Source of the DNA: Christensenellaceae bacterium
GTDB lineage: Bacteria; Bacillota; Clostridia; Christensenellales; UBA1242
DNA: 33,352 nucleotides
Assembly: GCA_031262595.1 (NCBI GenBank)
Contig: JAISHI010000012.1
Coordinates: forward strand, 1 to 33,352
Direction: 5' to 3'
The translations under genes were made by a program, and so were the position numbers. Each line of letters opens with the position of its first letter. Positions within the stretch are counted from its first letter, which is position 1. Below the pieces are notes generated by a model, which made no database searches, had not been told where the DNA came from, and saw only the letters and a program-made list of their open reading frames with translations. Below are positions 7,427 through 17,752 of the stretch, one piece after another.

Positions 7427-7450
7427 AAAAACGGCCTAAGCGCCGTTTTT
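7427..7450 (+). terminator. Rho-independent terminator
   Basis: AAAAACGGC-CTAAGC-GCCGTTTTT. Confidence 0.85.
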
Positions 7451-7490
7451 TAACGCGTATAAAAATTTTTAAATTACAAACCATAGGGTT

Positions 7491-9092
7491 ATGGAAAATG
7501 TTAAAAGAGATTTAAAAAATGCGAAAAACACAAGATATAGTGGGTCTTCTAATATAAATAAGACTAAATGTTGTTTTGCAGTTGCGTCGGCGCTGGCTGT
7601 CGTTTCTTGCGGCGGGATTATCGGAACGGTTGTTAGCGATTATAAGTTGCGCGCGGAAATCGCGGAGAAAGAGCAAAGTTGCGTTAATTGTTATGCTGGC
7701 GACGTCGGCGCTAACAGTTTTAGCTATTCGAGTTTTGAGTTTTCGCCTAGCGGAGCGCATTCATATGGGTTTAGGTATCTTGTTCCGGCTTCAGCTGGGC
7801 TTAGCGTCGGCGACGTTATTCCGGTTTCGGCTGGGCTTTTAATAAACGAGGGCGAGGGCGAGCAGGGCGCGGCGAACAAAAATTCGGCGACAAAAACCGC
7901 GAAAGATAGCGCTGCGAACAAAAATTCGTCAACAAGCGCGGCGAAAACAAGTAAAACAAGCGCAGCCGCAAGCGCAAACACGGCGAAACCTAGCGCGGCA
8001 AGTGCGACAAACGAAGCCTATCCGAACGCGCCAGCGGTTTCCGCGAAGGCTGGGTTTTTATTAGAAGCCAACTCGGGCAAGGTTTTGTTCGAGAAAAACG
8101 CGGACGAGAAGTTGCCTATCGCCAGCATGACGAAAATCATGACCTTAGCCGTTATTTATGACGCAATCGAGGCGGGCAAACTTAAAATGGACGATAAAAT
8201 TATGGTTTCGCAAACCGCAAGCGGAATGGGCGGAAGCCAAGCATTCCTCGATTTCGATAGCGAATACACGGCGAGCGAACTTATTAAGACGATAGTTGTT
8301 GCGAGCGCGAATGATTCTTGCGTTGCGCTTGCGGAGCATCTTTTCGGGAGCGAGGGCGCGTTTGTCGCCGAAATGAACAAGTTAGCGAAGAGCCTCGGCA
8401 TGACGAACACGAATTACGCGAACTGCACGGGGCTGCCTGCGGTTGGGGCATATTCAACGGCGCGCGACACCTCGAAAGTTTACGCTTATATAATGGAAAA
8501 GCAGCATTACGCCGACTTTAATACGCTTTGGATGTTCGATTTCCTCCACCCAAGCGGCCGCACAACCGCGCTTTCCAATACGAACAAGCACGCGAAATTC
8601 TATAATGGCGTTCTCGGCGGAAAAACCGGCTTTACCGCGGAGGCAGGGCATTGCATAACTGTTGCGGCGGAGCGAAACGACTTAAAACCTGTTGCAGTTA
8701 TTATAGGTGCGGGCGACAGCAAAACGCGATTTAAAGAATCGGGCGACCTTATGAACTACGTTTTCGATAGTTTTGAGAACAAGAAGGTTTTAGATAAAGG
8801 AACGGCGATTGCGACGGCTGAGGTTCGCGGGGCGGCTAATGAGAACGAAGGCGTTTATCCGCGCGAGGATTATTTCGTTTTGGCGAAAAGAGGCGATAAC
8901 ACAACATATAGTATCTCTTATGATATAAATGATACTATAAAAGCGCCGATTAAGGCTAACGAGCCAATCGGCAAGATTTTAGTTTCGGAAAACGGAAAAG
9001 TTATTAACGAAACGGACGCGGTTTTCGCGAAGGATATTAAAAAACTCGGCTTTGGCGGAATGCTTAAAAAAATCGGGGAGATGTTTAACTAA
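7491..9092 (+). CDS. D-alanyl-D-alanine carboxypeptidase (S11, DacF/DacB-like) with Ala/Ser/Lys-rich linker
   Basis: SxxK ASMTKIMT, SxN SANDSC, KTG GGKTGFT; N-terminal hydrophobic segment. Confidence 0.92.
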   Translation: MENVKRDLKNAKNTRYSGSSNINKTKCCFAVASALAVVSCGGIIGTVVSDYKLRAEIAEKEQSCVNCYAGDVGANSFSYSSFEFSPSGAHSYGFRYLVPASAGLSVGDVIPVSAGLLINEGEGEQGAANKNSATKTAKDSAANKNSSTSAAKTSKTSAAASANTAKPSAASATNEAYPNAPAVSAKAGFLLEANSGKVLFEKNADEKLPIASMTKIMTLAVIYDAIEAGKLKMDDKIMVSQTASGMGGSQAFLDFDSEYTASELIKTIVVASANDSCVALAEHLFGSEGAFVAEMNKLAKSLGMTNTNYANCTGLPAVGAYSTARDTSKVYAYIMEKQHYADFNTLWMFDFLHPSGRTTALSNTNKHAKFYNGVLGGKTGFTAEAGHCITVAAERNDLKPVAVIIGAGDSKTRFKESGDLMNYVFDSFENKKVLDKGTAIATAEVRGAANENEGVYPREDYFVLAKRGDNTTYSISYDINDTIKAPIKANEPIGKILVSENGKVINETDAVFAKDIKKLGFGGMLKKIGEMFN

Positions 9093-9116
9093 ATTTATTT
9101 AATCAATTTTTAAAAG

Positions 9117-9149
9117 AAACACCGCGCCAATAATTCGGGGCGGTGTTTT
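9117..9149 (+). terminator. Rho-independent terminator
   Basis: AAACACCGCGCC-aataattc-GGGGCGGTGTTTT, one mismatch. Confidence 0.8.
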
Positions 9150-9200
9150 AATATGCTCGGGACAAAGTTTGTTTTGGTGCTTTAAAATAAATCTTTTGGA

Positions 9201-10127
9201 CTATTTAACCAACTCTTTTAGGGCGGCCGCGCGCTCGGCGAGGATTTTTTTAGTTATTTTGCTGTTTATTGCGATTTCGAAGCCGTGGATTGTTTGGCGA
9301 GTTTCGTTTATTTCGACTTCGGCGCCGAGAGCTTTTATTTTATCGCCGAAAATCAGCGCCTCGTCGCGCAGGCAATCGAACTCGCTAACTTCAAGATAGG
9401 TTTTTGGGAAGTCGTCAAGGGCGAGGTTTTTAACGGGGTCGCTGTATTCGGCGATTCCGTATTTCGCGTATTTTTTAGTAATTTTTTCGGCGATTTTGCT
9501 GTTCCAAAGCGGTAAGTCAGTAAAATTTTCGCGCGACGGGGTTGGCTGGACATTCGGGTCGTTAACGGCGGGGTAAATTAAGAATGCGCCGTCGGGGGTT
9601 TTTATACCGCGTTCCCGAGAGGTTAGAACCGTCGAAATTGCGAGCGTTCCGCCTGCGCTATCGCCGCCGACTAGGATTTTATCGGGGTTTATGCCGAGCT
9701 TATGCGCGTTTTCAACGACGTATTTATAGCCGAGATAACAATCCTCTATCGCCATCGGGTATTTCGCTTTCGGGAGCAGGCGATAATCCACGGAAATAAC
9801 GACACAAGGGGTTTGCTTTGCGTAGATTTGGAGCATTGATTTATGCTGGGGCGCGGCTTGCATTAAAAACGCGCCGCCATGAAAATATACTAGCGCGGCG
9901 AGTTTTTCGTCGGCGCGGACTTTCGGCGTTAACTTTAAGAGTTTGATTTTTCCGCCGCCGAAGCCATCAATTTTTATAACCTCTTGGGTTAAGTTTTCGT
10001 CTTTCGGCTTTAAATAAAAGATAGGCGAGAGAAGTTTATTTATCGCGGCTAAAACTGCGCGGTTCGTCGGCGTTTTAACGAGAGAGAACTTTAAAAAGTC
10101 TTTATGGATATCGTATTCTTTTTTCAT
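9201..10127 (-). CDS. Alpha/beta hydrolase (HSL-type esterase/lipase)
   Basis: Oxyanion motif YFHGGAF, nucleophile elbow GGDSAGG, C-terminal HGF. Confidence 0.88.
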   Translation of the reverse strand: MKKEYDIHKDFLKFSLVKTPTNRAVLAAINKLLSPIFYLKPKDENLTQEVIKIDGFGGGKIKLLKLTPKVRADEKLAALVYFHGGAFLMQAAPQHKSMLQIYAKQTPCVVISVDYRLLPKAKYPMAIEDCYLGYKYVVENAHKLGINPDKILVGGDSAGGTLAISTVLTSRERGIKTPDGAFLIYPAVNDPNVQPTPSRENFTDLPLWNSKIAEKITKKYAKYGIAEYSDPVKNLALDDFPKTYLEVSEFDCLRDEALIFGDKIKALGAEVEINETRQTIHGFEIAINSKITKKILAERAAALKELVK

Positions 10128-10285
10128 CTTTAAATAATAGCATTGTTTCGGCGGAAAACAAAAGGGAATTACTTATGACTTACCTATTATAAATATACAA
10201 AATTTAATACCAAAAATATCGAAAATCGATTTAAATCGTTTGCGGTTTTCGGGGGCGGTTTGATAATATATAAGCGTAGAATTGC

Positions 10286-10322
10286 GGATACTATATCTAT
10301 ATAAGTTATTGGTATAGTGTCC
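10286..10322. promoter_or_regulatory. 10-bp inverted repeat upstream of the giant surface protein gene
   Basis: GGATACTATA (10286-10295) pairs with TATAGTGTCC (10313-10322) with one G.T pair. Confidence 0.45.
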
Positions 10323-10341
10323 TAAATTTGGGGGAAAACGA

Positions 10342-13300
10342 ATGAGGCGGAGCGCAAGGACTTTATTGCTTCTCATATGCCCGTTGGCTATGGCGCTTCT
10401 TTTTTGCGGCGTCTTTTCGGTTTCGGCGAATTCCCTCGGCGCGCGGGTTTACGCAAGTGGCGGACTTAGGTTTTCGGCGCAAACCGTTCCAGCCTCTGAA
10501 GTTCCGCCTCTGTTCGACGGCGCGAACCCGATGTTCGGCGACATGGTTCGCTCGGACGCTAGCGGAAGCGTTGATACGCGTTCGGAGGGGGAGGAGGTTA
10601 GTCGCCCGTTAAATATATACGGAACGGATTTCTCGGGAAGCCCGACGCTTTCGTTTACCGGAACGCCTGACGCGGTTTTTAACAACAGCGTTATGACGAA
10701 GATTAAGGACGGCGAGTTTGGCGCAGAGGACGAAACGTTTTATATTTTAAATGAGGGAAGTCGAGGCGTTTTAGTTGAACTTTTAAACGTTAAGCCTTAT
10801 GAGGCCAGCGGGGATGATTGGGTTAAGGTTTGGCGCGACGGCGAACCTCAAGCTGTTGGCAATATAGATGGCACGGCGACGGGCGAGGCTAATTTAACTC
10901 TTACAGGACCTAACCAAATAGTTAAGACTTCAATTAATTGGTTCGGTGTGCGTGGGTTTTTTACAACCGAGGGGCATTATGAGTTTAAGTTTGAAATTGC
11001 GGCTAAGAGGGATTTTTATACAATAAAACAAACTATTTCGTTTAGTTTTTATATTGTTGATGCGGAGAATTATAAGGATCAACCGCTTATTAAGGGAGCT
11101 ACTAAACGATATAGCGATATAAATAACCAAGAATACTATTATAACTTCGTCGGCGATTATCCTTATTTGAATAAAACGGACGAAGGGTTGTTTGAAGTTG
11201 TTGTCCGCGACGATCGCGGGAATGAGGTTAAGTTTACTGACGGTGCGGAGTTCGAGTTTAGCGAAGTTGGCAGTTATGAGATAAGCATACGAATTGGCTG
11301 GACGATTAACAAGGGGACAGTTAACGAGAAGTTTGTTGCGGCGCAAAATTATTATGGGTTTAGTCAAAAACTCGTTATTTTCGGCGCGGAGGCGCAATAT
11401 CAGGCTTGGGTTGTCGACCCCGAAACCGGCGCGGGGCATTTCGAGTATAAAAGTTTTAGCGGCGCAACAAAAACGATTGGCGCGAACGAGTTTGAGATTG
11501 ACGCGGATATAACTAGGAAGCTCGCGGGTTCAGGGGTTAGCGAGATTGAAAATTCATTACCTGAACTTAAAGTTGCGGAGTATGTTAACGGTAGTGCGGA
11601 AGCGTTTGTTAAGAATTACGCGAAAGATATTATTCCGCAATTTAGCGATACCTCAAATTTAAGGACTGCGGTTGTTAATACTGTTCCCGTTAAAATTTCC
11701 GTTAATAAGACGCTCGCATATGAGGATCAAAACGCGAAGACCGGCAGCATCTCAAAGGTTTGGTTTAAGCCGACCCATGGCGAGGCAACAGTTAGCGATT
11801 TTTATGCCCATAACCTTTTTACGGAAGTCGGGGAGTATGTTGTTATCGTTGCGTATCGAAACGACGAGATTAAGAGTTATCAAAACAACGAAGTTTTAAT
11901 CTATCGCCAAGTTTTCCATTTTAGGATAAAAAACTACGCGGATATTAGAATCCAAACGGGCGACCTTGACCAAAACGGCGAGATAAACAGCACGCATATT
12001 TATTCACTCTCGGAATTTGTCGATGAAAACGGCGTGGAGTCCTTCCCGCTTGCCGTTAGCGCGGATACATGCTGGGCTTATGTCGATAACGAAAAGTATA
12101 CGAATTCAAAAGAGCCTTACGAAAACGCGCCGACTTTTAAAATCGCGAAAATAGATTACGAAACTTATCGAAGTTATCGTGACCCTATCGCTGAGGCGTT
12201 TGGCAGGGCTATCCCTTTACCTATGGACGGCAGTTTTAATTTCGGCGGGGATCAAAACGGTTATTACATTTTTTATGTTTGCTATGGGCAAAAATCCTAT
12301 ACGGCTTATACCGTTATAATAGATAAAACAAAAATGGCGACGGGTTCGTTTGAGGTTGGTAGTAGTTCTGGGTATTCTTATAGCCCGAACCTTACGATTT
12401 TGTCGGAAGACGAACTTCGCGGGGTTAAAATGTTCGGCGCAGGTGAAGTTCAATTTAAATGGCGTGAAAAGCCTTCGGGAATTGGGTTTAAAGAAACGCG
12501 AATAGATTTCTATAAATACCTTCCTGCGGAATCTTTAACGATAGGGCAAATTAATACGCAAACAAACGGTTTGAGCCCGAGAAAGTTTTCGACGATGCCG
12601 ACGACTAACTTTGTTAACCCGACTTTTGACGAGGAGGATGGGCTATATAGCGCGGGAACGTTTTCGAACGCGGGGATTTACGTTTTAACGATAACGGACG
12701 ACTTAGATAACGTTAATACGTTTGTTGTTGTTATCGACGAGAGCGCGCCTTCGTTTGGGCAAACTGGCTTTATCGCGGGCTCTAGCGGAACGCTTATCGA
12801 GCATTATATAAATATTGTTTCAGGTAATGTTAATATTACTTGGGGCGACCACAAAACGATAGCCCAAGAGGCTGCGGCTGCGACGGGGGCGGCGGCAGAG
12901 CAATTTAATAGTTTAAAAAATAAAGTTTTTGTTGAAACAAGTGGCGGGCTCGCGTTAAATATACCTATTAAAAACGTTTATATGTCAACGAACGGCGCGG
13001 CTTATAGTAAAATCGGCGGTTTTTCGCAAAATTTAACAGCGGAGGGCAGTTATTATTTTAAGATTCAAGACGTTCTCGGGAATGAGACGAGTTGGTATAC
13101 TATTATAAGGAACGATGATGCGATAAATCCGATTGTTCTTGCGAGCGACGCCAGCGAGATCTATGAGGGCGTTAAAGAGGGGTCAAAAACGATTTATCAA
13201 AAACCTATCGATAACTCGGCGATTATCGTTCCGTTTGGTGGGAATAAAGCTAGCGTTATAAATAAGGATTATGTTGCGCTCGGGCTTAATGATGTCGGCT

Positions 13301-16300
13301 CGGCTTTTAATGAAATAGTGATAAACTTTTTTGAGTTTACTTGGGATAAAGGCTCGGCTTATTATCCGTTTACACCGTCGCTCCCGATTCGTCCCGAACT
13401 TAATGAACCTCGAACAGGCAAAAGTGCGTTTTATTCTATAACTAACGGCGAGGGCGGAAAAACGAAGGAAGGGCTTTATAACGTCCAATTTTATAGTGGG
13501 CTTGAGATTCGTGAATTTTCGTTTATAGTTGATAGGAATCATATTATTGATGAAACGACAAAGGTCGGCGCTAATGGTTATGAAACCGCGACGAAAATCG
13601 TTTTTGGAGACGACGAGAAAACCGCAACTTATATTGATTTTGATAAAGACGGGCGGACTTTAAGCGAGGCTGACGCTATTGAATCGAACCTTAGCGCGAA
13701 CTTTATGTTCCCGCGTTATAAATATAATGGACTTTATAATGGTTCAGTCGAAACGCAAGGCGTTTATAGTGGGTTTAAACTTAACGAAACATTTTATAAA
13801 TATGATGAAGTTTTGGGTTCTTGGACTCCTATGGGCGATAGGGATAGTTTAGATGAAAAATCGTTTAGCTCGGGCGGAACTTATAAAGTTGTTATTGAGG
13901 ATAACGTTGTAAGTTCGCCTTGGAGTTTATTTGGCGTAGGCTCGGCGGAGGCAGTTCCAAACAAGAGCGAGATTGTTATTAAATTAAATATCGCGGGCGG
14001 CGTCGGTGAAAAACCGCGCGGCGAATTTAAGGCGGATGGCGATGCGCTTACTAAGTATAAGAACGGCTCTGGCGAGCTTAGCCTTATTAAGGGGGAACTT
14101 TTCGGGCGGCAAGGCGTTCAAAATCCGGATTTGAGTTTCGATTTCGATGCGAATTATGAGGGCGAAAACTTTTTCGCGCGCGTTAATAAAATTACTATTT
14201 CCGCAGAGTCCGAGGAGGGAAACACAGCAACGCAGGATATAGATATTCCAGCGAACAACAACGAAGCAATCGCGAGCGTGTTCCAAACGTTCCTAACGCG
14301 CGATAAACACGGGAAATATAGCGTTGATATTTTAAATTGGCTTAGCCAAAACGAAATTTCGGTCTCTTGGGACGTTCGCGTTAAGATAGACCTTAAAACG
14401 ACGAACGCGGGCATCGGCGGGAGTTATGAGCTTACGATAGATAGAAGTCTTCCGCAATTTAATTTAAATAGAATCAAAAACCCAAGCTACGGCGACGAGC
14501 TATATAATAAGTTTGTCGGCGACGCGAACTACGTTTATGAAATATCGACGACTTTTGCATGGACAGAAAGCGACGTTAGCGATACCTATTCAATAAATTT
14601 CGTTGAGGTTGATAGTGGTTTGCGGCGGGTTTCTAATGATCATATTTCAGGTTATAGCGCGATACCATTTGCGGACAGAATAAGACTCGGGCGAGATGAA
14701 GTTAGATATTTCCGCGTAACCGAGCAAGACGGCTTAGCGCATGAGCGAAGTTATTATGTAAAGATTAGGGGCTCGGAATATAAGGAGGCGATATTAGCGC
14801 GCGGGCTTCAGTTTGATGGCGAGAATATTTTAACCGCGGGCGCAACGCGAATTATCGGGCAAAATATCGAGATTTATAATATTGAGGACTTCGTTTCGAA
14901 AAACCCATACTTTTATATTGAACTTACAAACGGCGCGGGGCAACCCGTTTCGGCGGATAGCACAATGAGCCAGCAAGCGATTTTACAGGCGCTTAACGGA
15001 ATGTTCGAGGCGAGCCGAAACGCGAAAAAGGCGGACAGTTTTACGATGACGATAATGACGGGGCTTAAGAGCGCAACGCGAACCGTTTATTTATGCCAGC
15101 TTTTAGCTGACGTTCCTAAACTTCAAATCAGGGCGGAGAAATACTACGATAACGTTGTTTTAAAAATCTTGAATTATGCCGCTGTGCCTGCGTTCCCTGC
15201 GGATTGGGTGAGCACCGTTGACGTTAAGATTAAAGGGCTCGGGTTTACGGATGCTAACGGCGACCCAATCGAACCAACCGCAACCCACAACCTAGCGCGC
15301 GAGATTTATATTAACTACGGCGACGTCGTTATATCTAATAAAGAACTTGTTTTCGAGGTTTCGACGCAATTCGGCATAACGACGGTTGTTGAATACCACG
15401 GCGCTAGCAACATCTCGACCGGCATAAACTTTTACGGCTATACGGAAACAGGCAGCGACGGTATCAAACGCGTCGGCGATGCGCGCGGGGTTATGGTTTC
15501 GTTCGCAACCAGCGTTTACGATATTATATTATATAGAAACGAAACGATTGTCGATGCTAAAACGGCAAAAGGCGTTCAAATAACGACGGATGATATAAAT
15601 ACTTATATAACGATTTCGCCGACGGCGGGGCATTTTATCCAAGACGACAAGGACGATAACGACGGCGACCTTAACTCTTGGTCGGTTAAACTTACCGAGA
15701 AAATCAGCGGAAATTTAGTTTCGCTTGACCCTTCGGCGATAGCGGGAATGAGCGCGAGTTGGAGGTTCGCCGCGCAAGTTTCAAAACTTAAATTCTTTAA
15801 GGGCGATGGCGCGCAAATCGACGACCTCGAACCTAACGGGACATATCTTTTAACGGGCTCGGTTTCGGTTGTCGTTAACTTAAACGAAACGCCGTTCGGT
15901 TGCTCGGTTTATTATAACTCTTCGGCGACGGGGAACGTTATATTAGCGCCGGGGCAAAATGCGTTCGTTCTCGACAAGGCGGGAAATTATAGCGTTTACG
16001 TTTCGAATAGGTTTGGTGCGACCGAGGTTTATAACTTTACGATAGCCTCGCTTAAGCAAACCGCGTATCAACTCTCGAACAAAGAAAACAACCTCATTAT
16101 CGAGAAATCGCCACTTTCATATACTAAATCGGACAGCAAGAAAATTGATTTGTTTTTCATAAACCAACCTGTTGGTGTTGAGTATGGCGATATGCCGTAT
16201 GGCGATGAAACGCAGATTGACGCGCTGCTTTCCGCGCTTAATATAAATCTCATAACCTCGAACGGTAGCGTTCGCAATAAGCTTTCCGTAACGCGCGAGG

Positions 16301-17703
16301 CGGACGGGGCGTATATCTTTAAACTTTCTGCGGAGGGCGATATCGCGACGGCGGTTGAGTTTGCGGTTATGGTTATATCGAATACAGAACAAGGCACGTT
16401 TAATAGCAGTATTAGCTTGAGCGGCGTTAGTACGTCAAAAGAACTTATAGATAGCGTAGTTTATCTTGCGAAATCGAGCGCGGGCTTTAGCGTTTCGGTA
16501 ACCGACGGACGCCTCTATTCGGGCAACCGTCAAGGCAACATTATTTACGCAAATTATTATAGAAACGGCGTTTTATTAGGAAAAATCTATGCGGACAGCG
16601 CGTTCGGACAAACCGAATTAAACGTTTCAGCGAGCGACGCGGGCATTTATACTTTCGAGCTTTTCGATTGGGCGGGAACGCGCAAAACGCTTGTTCAAGG
16701 CAAAACAAACATTAAGACTTTCACAGTTATAAACTTAGGTTCTGTTCCTGCAACGCTTAATGGGCAAGTTCCTGTTGACGGGCTTATTTATAGCAATAGG
16801 CTGACGATTTCGGTTCTTGACCTTATGCCTTATGGGCTTATCGATACGGCGGCTGGATATATTTCGAAAATGGAAGTTTATATCGATGGTGCGTTAAATT
16901 CGGCTAAAAGTTTTGAGTTTGAAACTAAACAAAGCCAAAGCGAATGGGTTTTCGACCAAGTCGGGAATTATCAAGTTATTATGACGTATCGCTTTGGGCA
17001 AGGCGCAAACGACGTCGTTAAAACGACGTATAATTTTCAAATTCATGCCGCCGACGCAAATTATAAAACCTTTAATTTTAGTTCGGCAAATGACGTTAAA
17101 ATAACTAGGATCGTTCGCGCGGGCGTTGATATAACGAAGAATTTCGACCTTAATAGTAACATAAAATTAGACGCGGCGACGGGGCTCGGGCGTTATTATA
17201 TTACTTATCGGGTTTTAGGGACAAATCTTCGCGAGGCTTTCGACCTTAATATCAGCGTTAATATCGCTACGATCGCGCGGAGCCAGATGTTCTCGGCGGA
17301 TGTTGCGTTCGGCGGGAAAAAGACTGGGAATGCAACGGTTTCTTATAATGTTAATCAAATTTACGCGGAGTATGGCGCTAGCAGGATTATTATTAAGCGA
17401 AATGGCGTAGAAGTCGCGCAAATCGCGGTTTCGGGCTATATTATGTCGGAAAATGGGTTCGGAGTTGAACAAGACGCCGCGAAAGCAACGCGGCAATGGA
17501 AGACGCCGGAAGAGGATTTCGCCGGCATATATACTGTTCAACTGCTAACTTCGCGGGGCGACCTTATCACGAGCGAAAGTTTTAGGGTTTCGATTCCGCT
17601 TAACTCACTCGCGATTATACTCATTTGGGTTGGGGGATTGATTCTTGGCGCGCTGATTTGGTTAACTATCCGCATGCGCATGAAAAAACGCATAGTTTCG
17701 TAA
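10342..17703 (+). CDS. Giant secreted/surface protein, 2453 aa, signal peptide plus C-terminal TM, repeated Ig-like beta modules
   Basis: Signal-like MRRSARTLLLLICPLAMALLFCGVFSVSA; recurring ..G.Y...(V/I)..(D/N)..G....F.(V/I) segments; C-terminal LAIILIWVGGLILGALIWLTI then RMRMKKRIVS; no LPxTG. Confidence 0.85.
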   Translation: MRRSARTLLLLICPLAMALLFCGVFSVSANSLGARVYASGGLRFSAQTVPASEVPPLFDGANPMFGDMVRSDASGSVDTRSEGEEVSRPLNIYGTDFSGSPTLSFTGTPDAVFNNSVMTKIKDGEFGAEDETFYILNEGSRGVLVELLNVKPYEASGDDWVKVWRDGEPQAVGNIDGTATGEANLTLTGPNQIVKTSINWFGVRGFFTTEGHYEFKFEIAAKRDFYTIKQTISFSFYIVDAENYKDQPLIKGATKRYSDINNQEYYYNFVGDYPYLNKTDEGLFEVVVRDDRGNEVKFTDGAEFEFSEVGSYEISIRIGWTINKGTVNEKFVAAQNYYGFSQKLVIFGAEAQYQAWVVDPETGAGHFEYKSFSGATKTIGANEFEIDADITRKLAGSGVSEIENSLPELKVAEYVNGSAEAFVKNYAKDIIPQFSDTSNLRTAVVNTVPVKISVNKTLAYEDQNAKTGSISKVWFKPTHGEATVSDFYAHNLFTEVGEYVVIVAYRNDEIKSYQNNEVLIYRQVFHFRIKNYADIRIQTGDLDQNGEINSTHIYSLSEFVDENGVESFPLAVSADTCWAYVDNEKYTNSKEPYENAPTFKIAKIDYETYRSYRDPIAEAFGRAIPLPMDGSFNFGGDQNGYYIFYVCYGQKSYTAYTVIIDKTKMATGSFEVGSSSGYSYSPNLTILSEDELRGVKMFGAGEVQFKWREKPSGIGFKETRIDFYKYLPAESLTIGQINTQTNGLSPRKFSTMPTTNFVNPTFDEEDGLYSAGTFSNAGIYVLTITDDLDNVNTFVVVIDESAPSFGQTGFIAGSSGTLIEHYINIVSGNVNITWGDHKTIAQEAAAATGAAAEQFNSLKNKVFVETSGGLALNIPIKNVYMSTNGAAYSKIGGFSQNLTAEGSYYFKIQDVLGNETSWYTIIRNDDAINPIVLASDASEIYEGVKEGSKTIYQKPIDNSAIIVPFGGNKASVINKDYVALGLNDVGSAFNEIVINFFEFTWDKGSAYYPFTPSLPIRPELNEPRTGKSAFYSITNGEGGKTKEGLYNVQFYSGLEIREFSFIVDRNHIIDETTKVGANGYETATKIVFGDDEKTATYIDFDKDGRTLSEADAIESNLSANFMFPRYKYNGLYNGSVETQGVYSGFKLNETFYKYDEVLGSWTPMGDRDSLDEKSFSSGGTYKVVIEDNVVSSPWSLFGVGSAEAVPNKSEIVIKLNIAGGVGEKPRGEFKADGDALTKYKNGSGELSLIKGELFGRQGVQNPDLSFDFDANYEGENFFARVNKITISAESEEGNTATQDIDIPANNNEAIASVFQTFLTRDKHGKYSVDILNWLSQNEISVSWDVRVKIDLKTTNAGIGGSYELTIDRSLPQFNLNRIKNPSYGDELYNKFVGDANYVYEISTTFAWTESDVSDTYSINFVEVDSGLRRVSNDHISGYSAIPFADRIRLGRDEVRYFRVTEQDGLAHERSYYVKIRGSEYKEAILARGLQFDGENILTAGATRIIGQNIEIYNIEDFVSKNPYFYIELTNGAGQPVSADSTMSQQAILQALNGMFEASRNAKKADSFTMTIMTGLKSATRTVYLCQLLADVPKLQIRAEKYYDNVVLKILNYAAVPAFPADWVSTVDVKIKGLGFTDANGDPIEPTATHNLAREIYINYGDVVISNKELVFEVSTQFGITTVVEYHGASNISTGINFYGYTETGSDGIKRVGDARGVMVSFATSVYDIILYRNETIVDAKTAKGVQITTDDINTYITISPTAGHFIQDDKDDNDGDLNSWSVKLTEKISGNLVSLDPSAIAGMSASWRFAAQVSKLKFFKGDGAQIDDLEPNGTYLLTGSVSVVVNLNETPFGCSVYYNSSATGNVILAPGQNAFVLDKAGNYSVYVSNRFGATEVYNFTIASLKQTAYQLSNKENNLIIEKSPLSYTKSDSKKIDLFFINQPVGVEYGDMPYGDETQIDALLSALNINLITSNGSVRNKLSVTREADGAYIFKLSAEGDIATAVEFAVMVISNTEQGTFNSSISLSGVSTSKELIDSVVYLAKSSAGFSVSVTDGRLYSGNRQGNIIYANYYRNGVLLGKIYADSAFGQTELNVSASDAGIYTFELFDWAGTRKTLVQGKTNIKTFTVINLGSVPATLNGQVPVDGLIYSNRLTISVLDLMPYGLIDTAAGYISKMEVYIDGALNSAKSFEFETKQSQSEWVFDQVGNYQVIMTYRFGQGANDVVKTTYNFQIHAADANYKTFNFSSANDVKITRIVRAGVDITKNFDLNSNIKLDAATGLGRYYITYRVLGTNLREAFDLNISVNIATIARSQMFSADVAFGGKKTGNATVSYNVNQIYAEYGASRIIIKRNGVEVAQIAVSGYIMSENGFGVEQDAAKATRQWKTPEEDFAGIYTVQLLTSRGDLITSESFRVSIPLNSLAIILIWVGGLILGALIWLTIRMRMKKRIVS

Positions 17704-17752
17704 TTGACACGCGCGACTTTAACCCATATAATATATAAAAGGAGCCTAAGCC

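Noticed and set aside
7860-8030. Ala/Ser/Lys-rich repeat stretch in the carboxypeptidase as a novel domain
   Set aside because: Low-complexity linker between membrane anchor and catalytic domain, common in cell-wall enzymes.
10449-17541. Many antisense ORFs within the giant surface protein and other core genes
   Set aside because: Short, Arg-rich, overlap a well-supported CDS and show no domain motifs.
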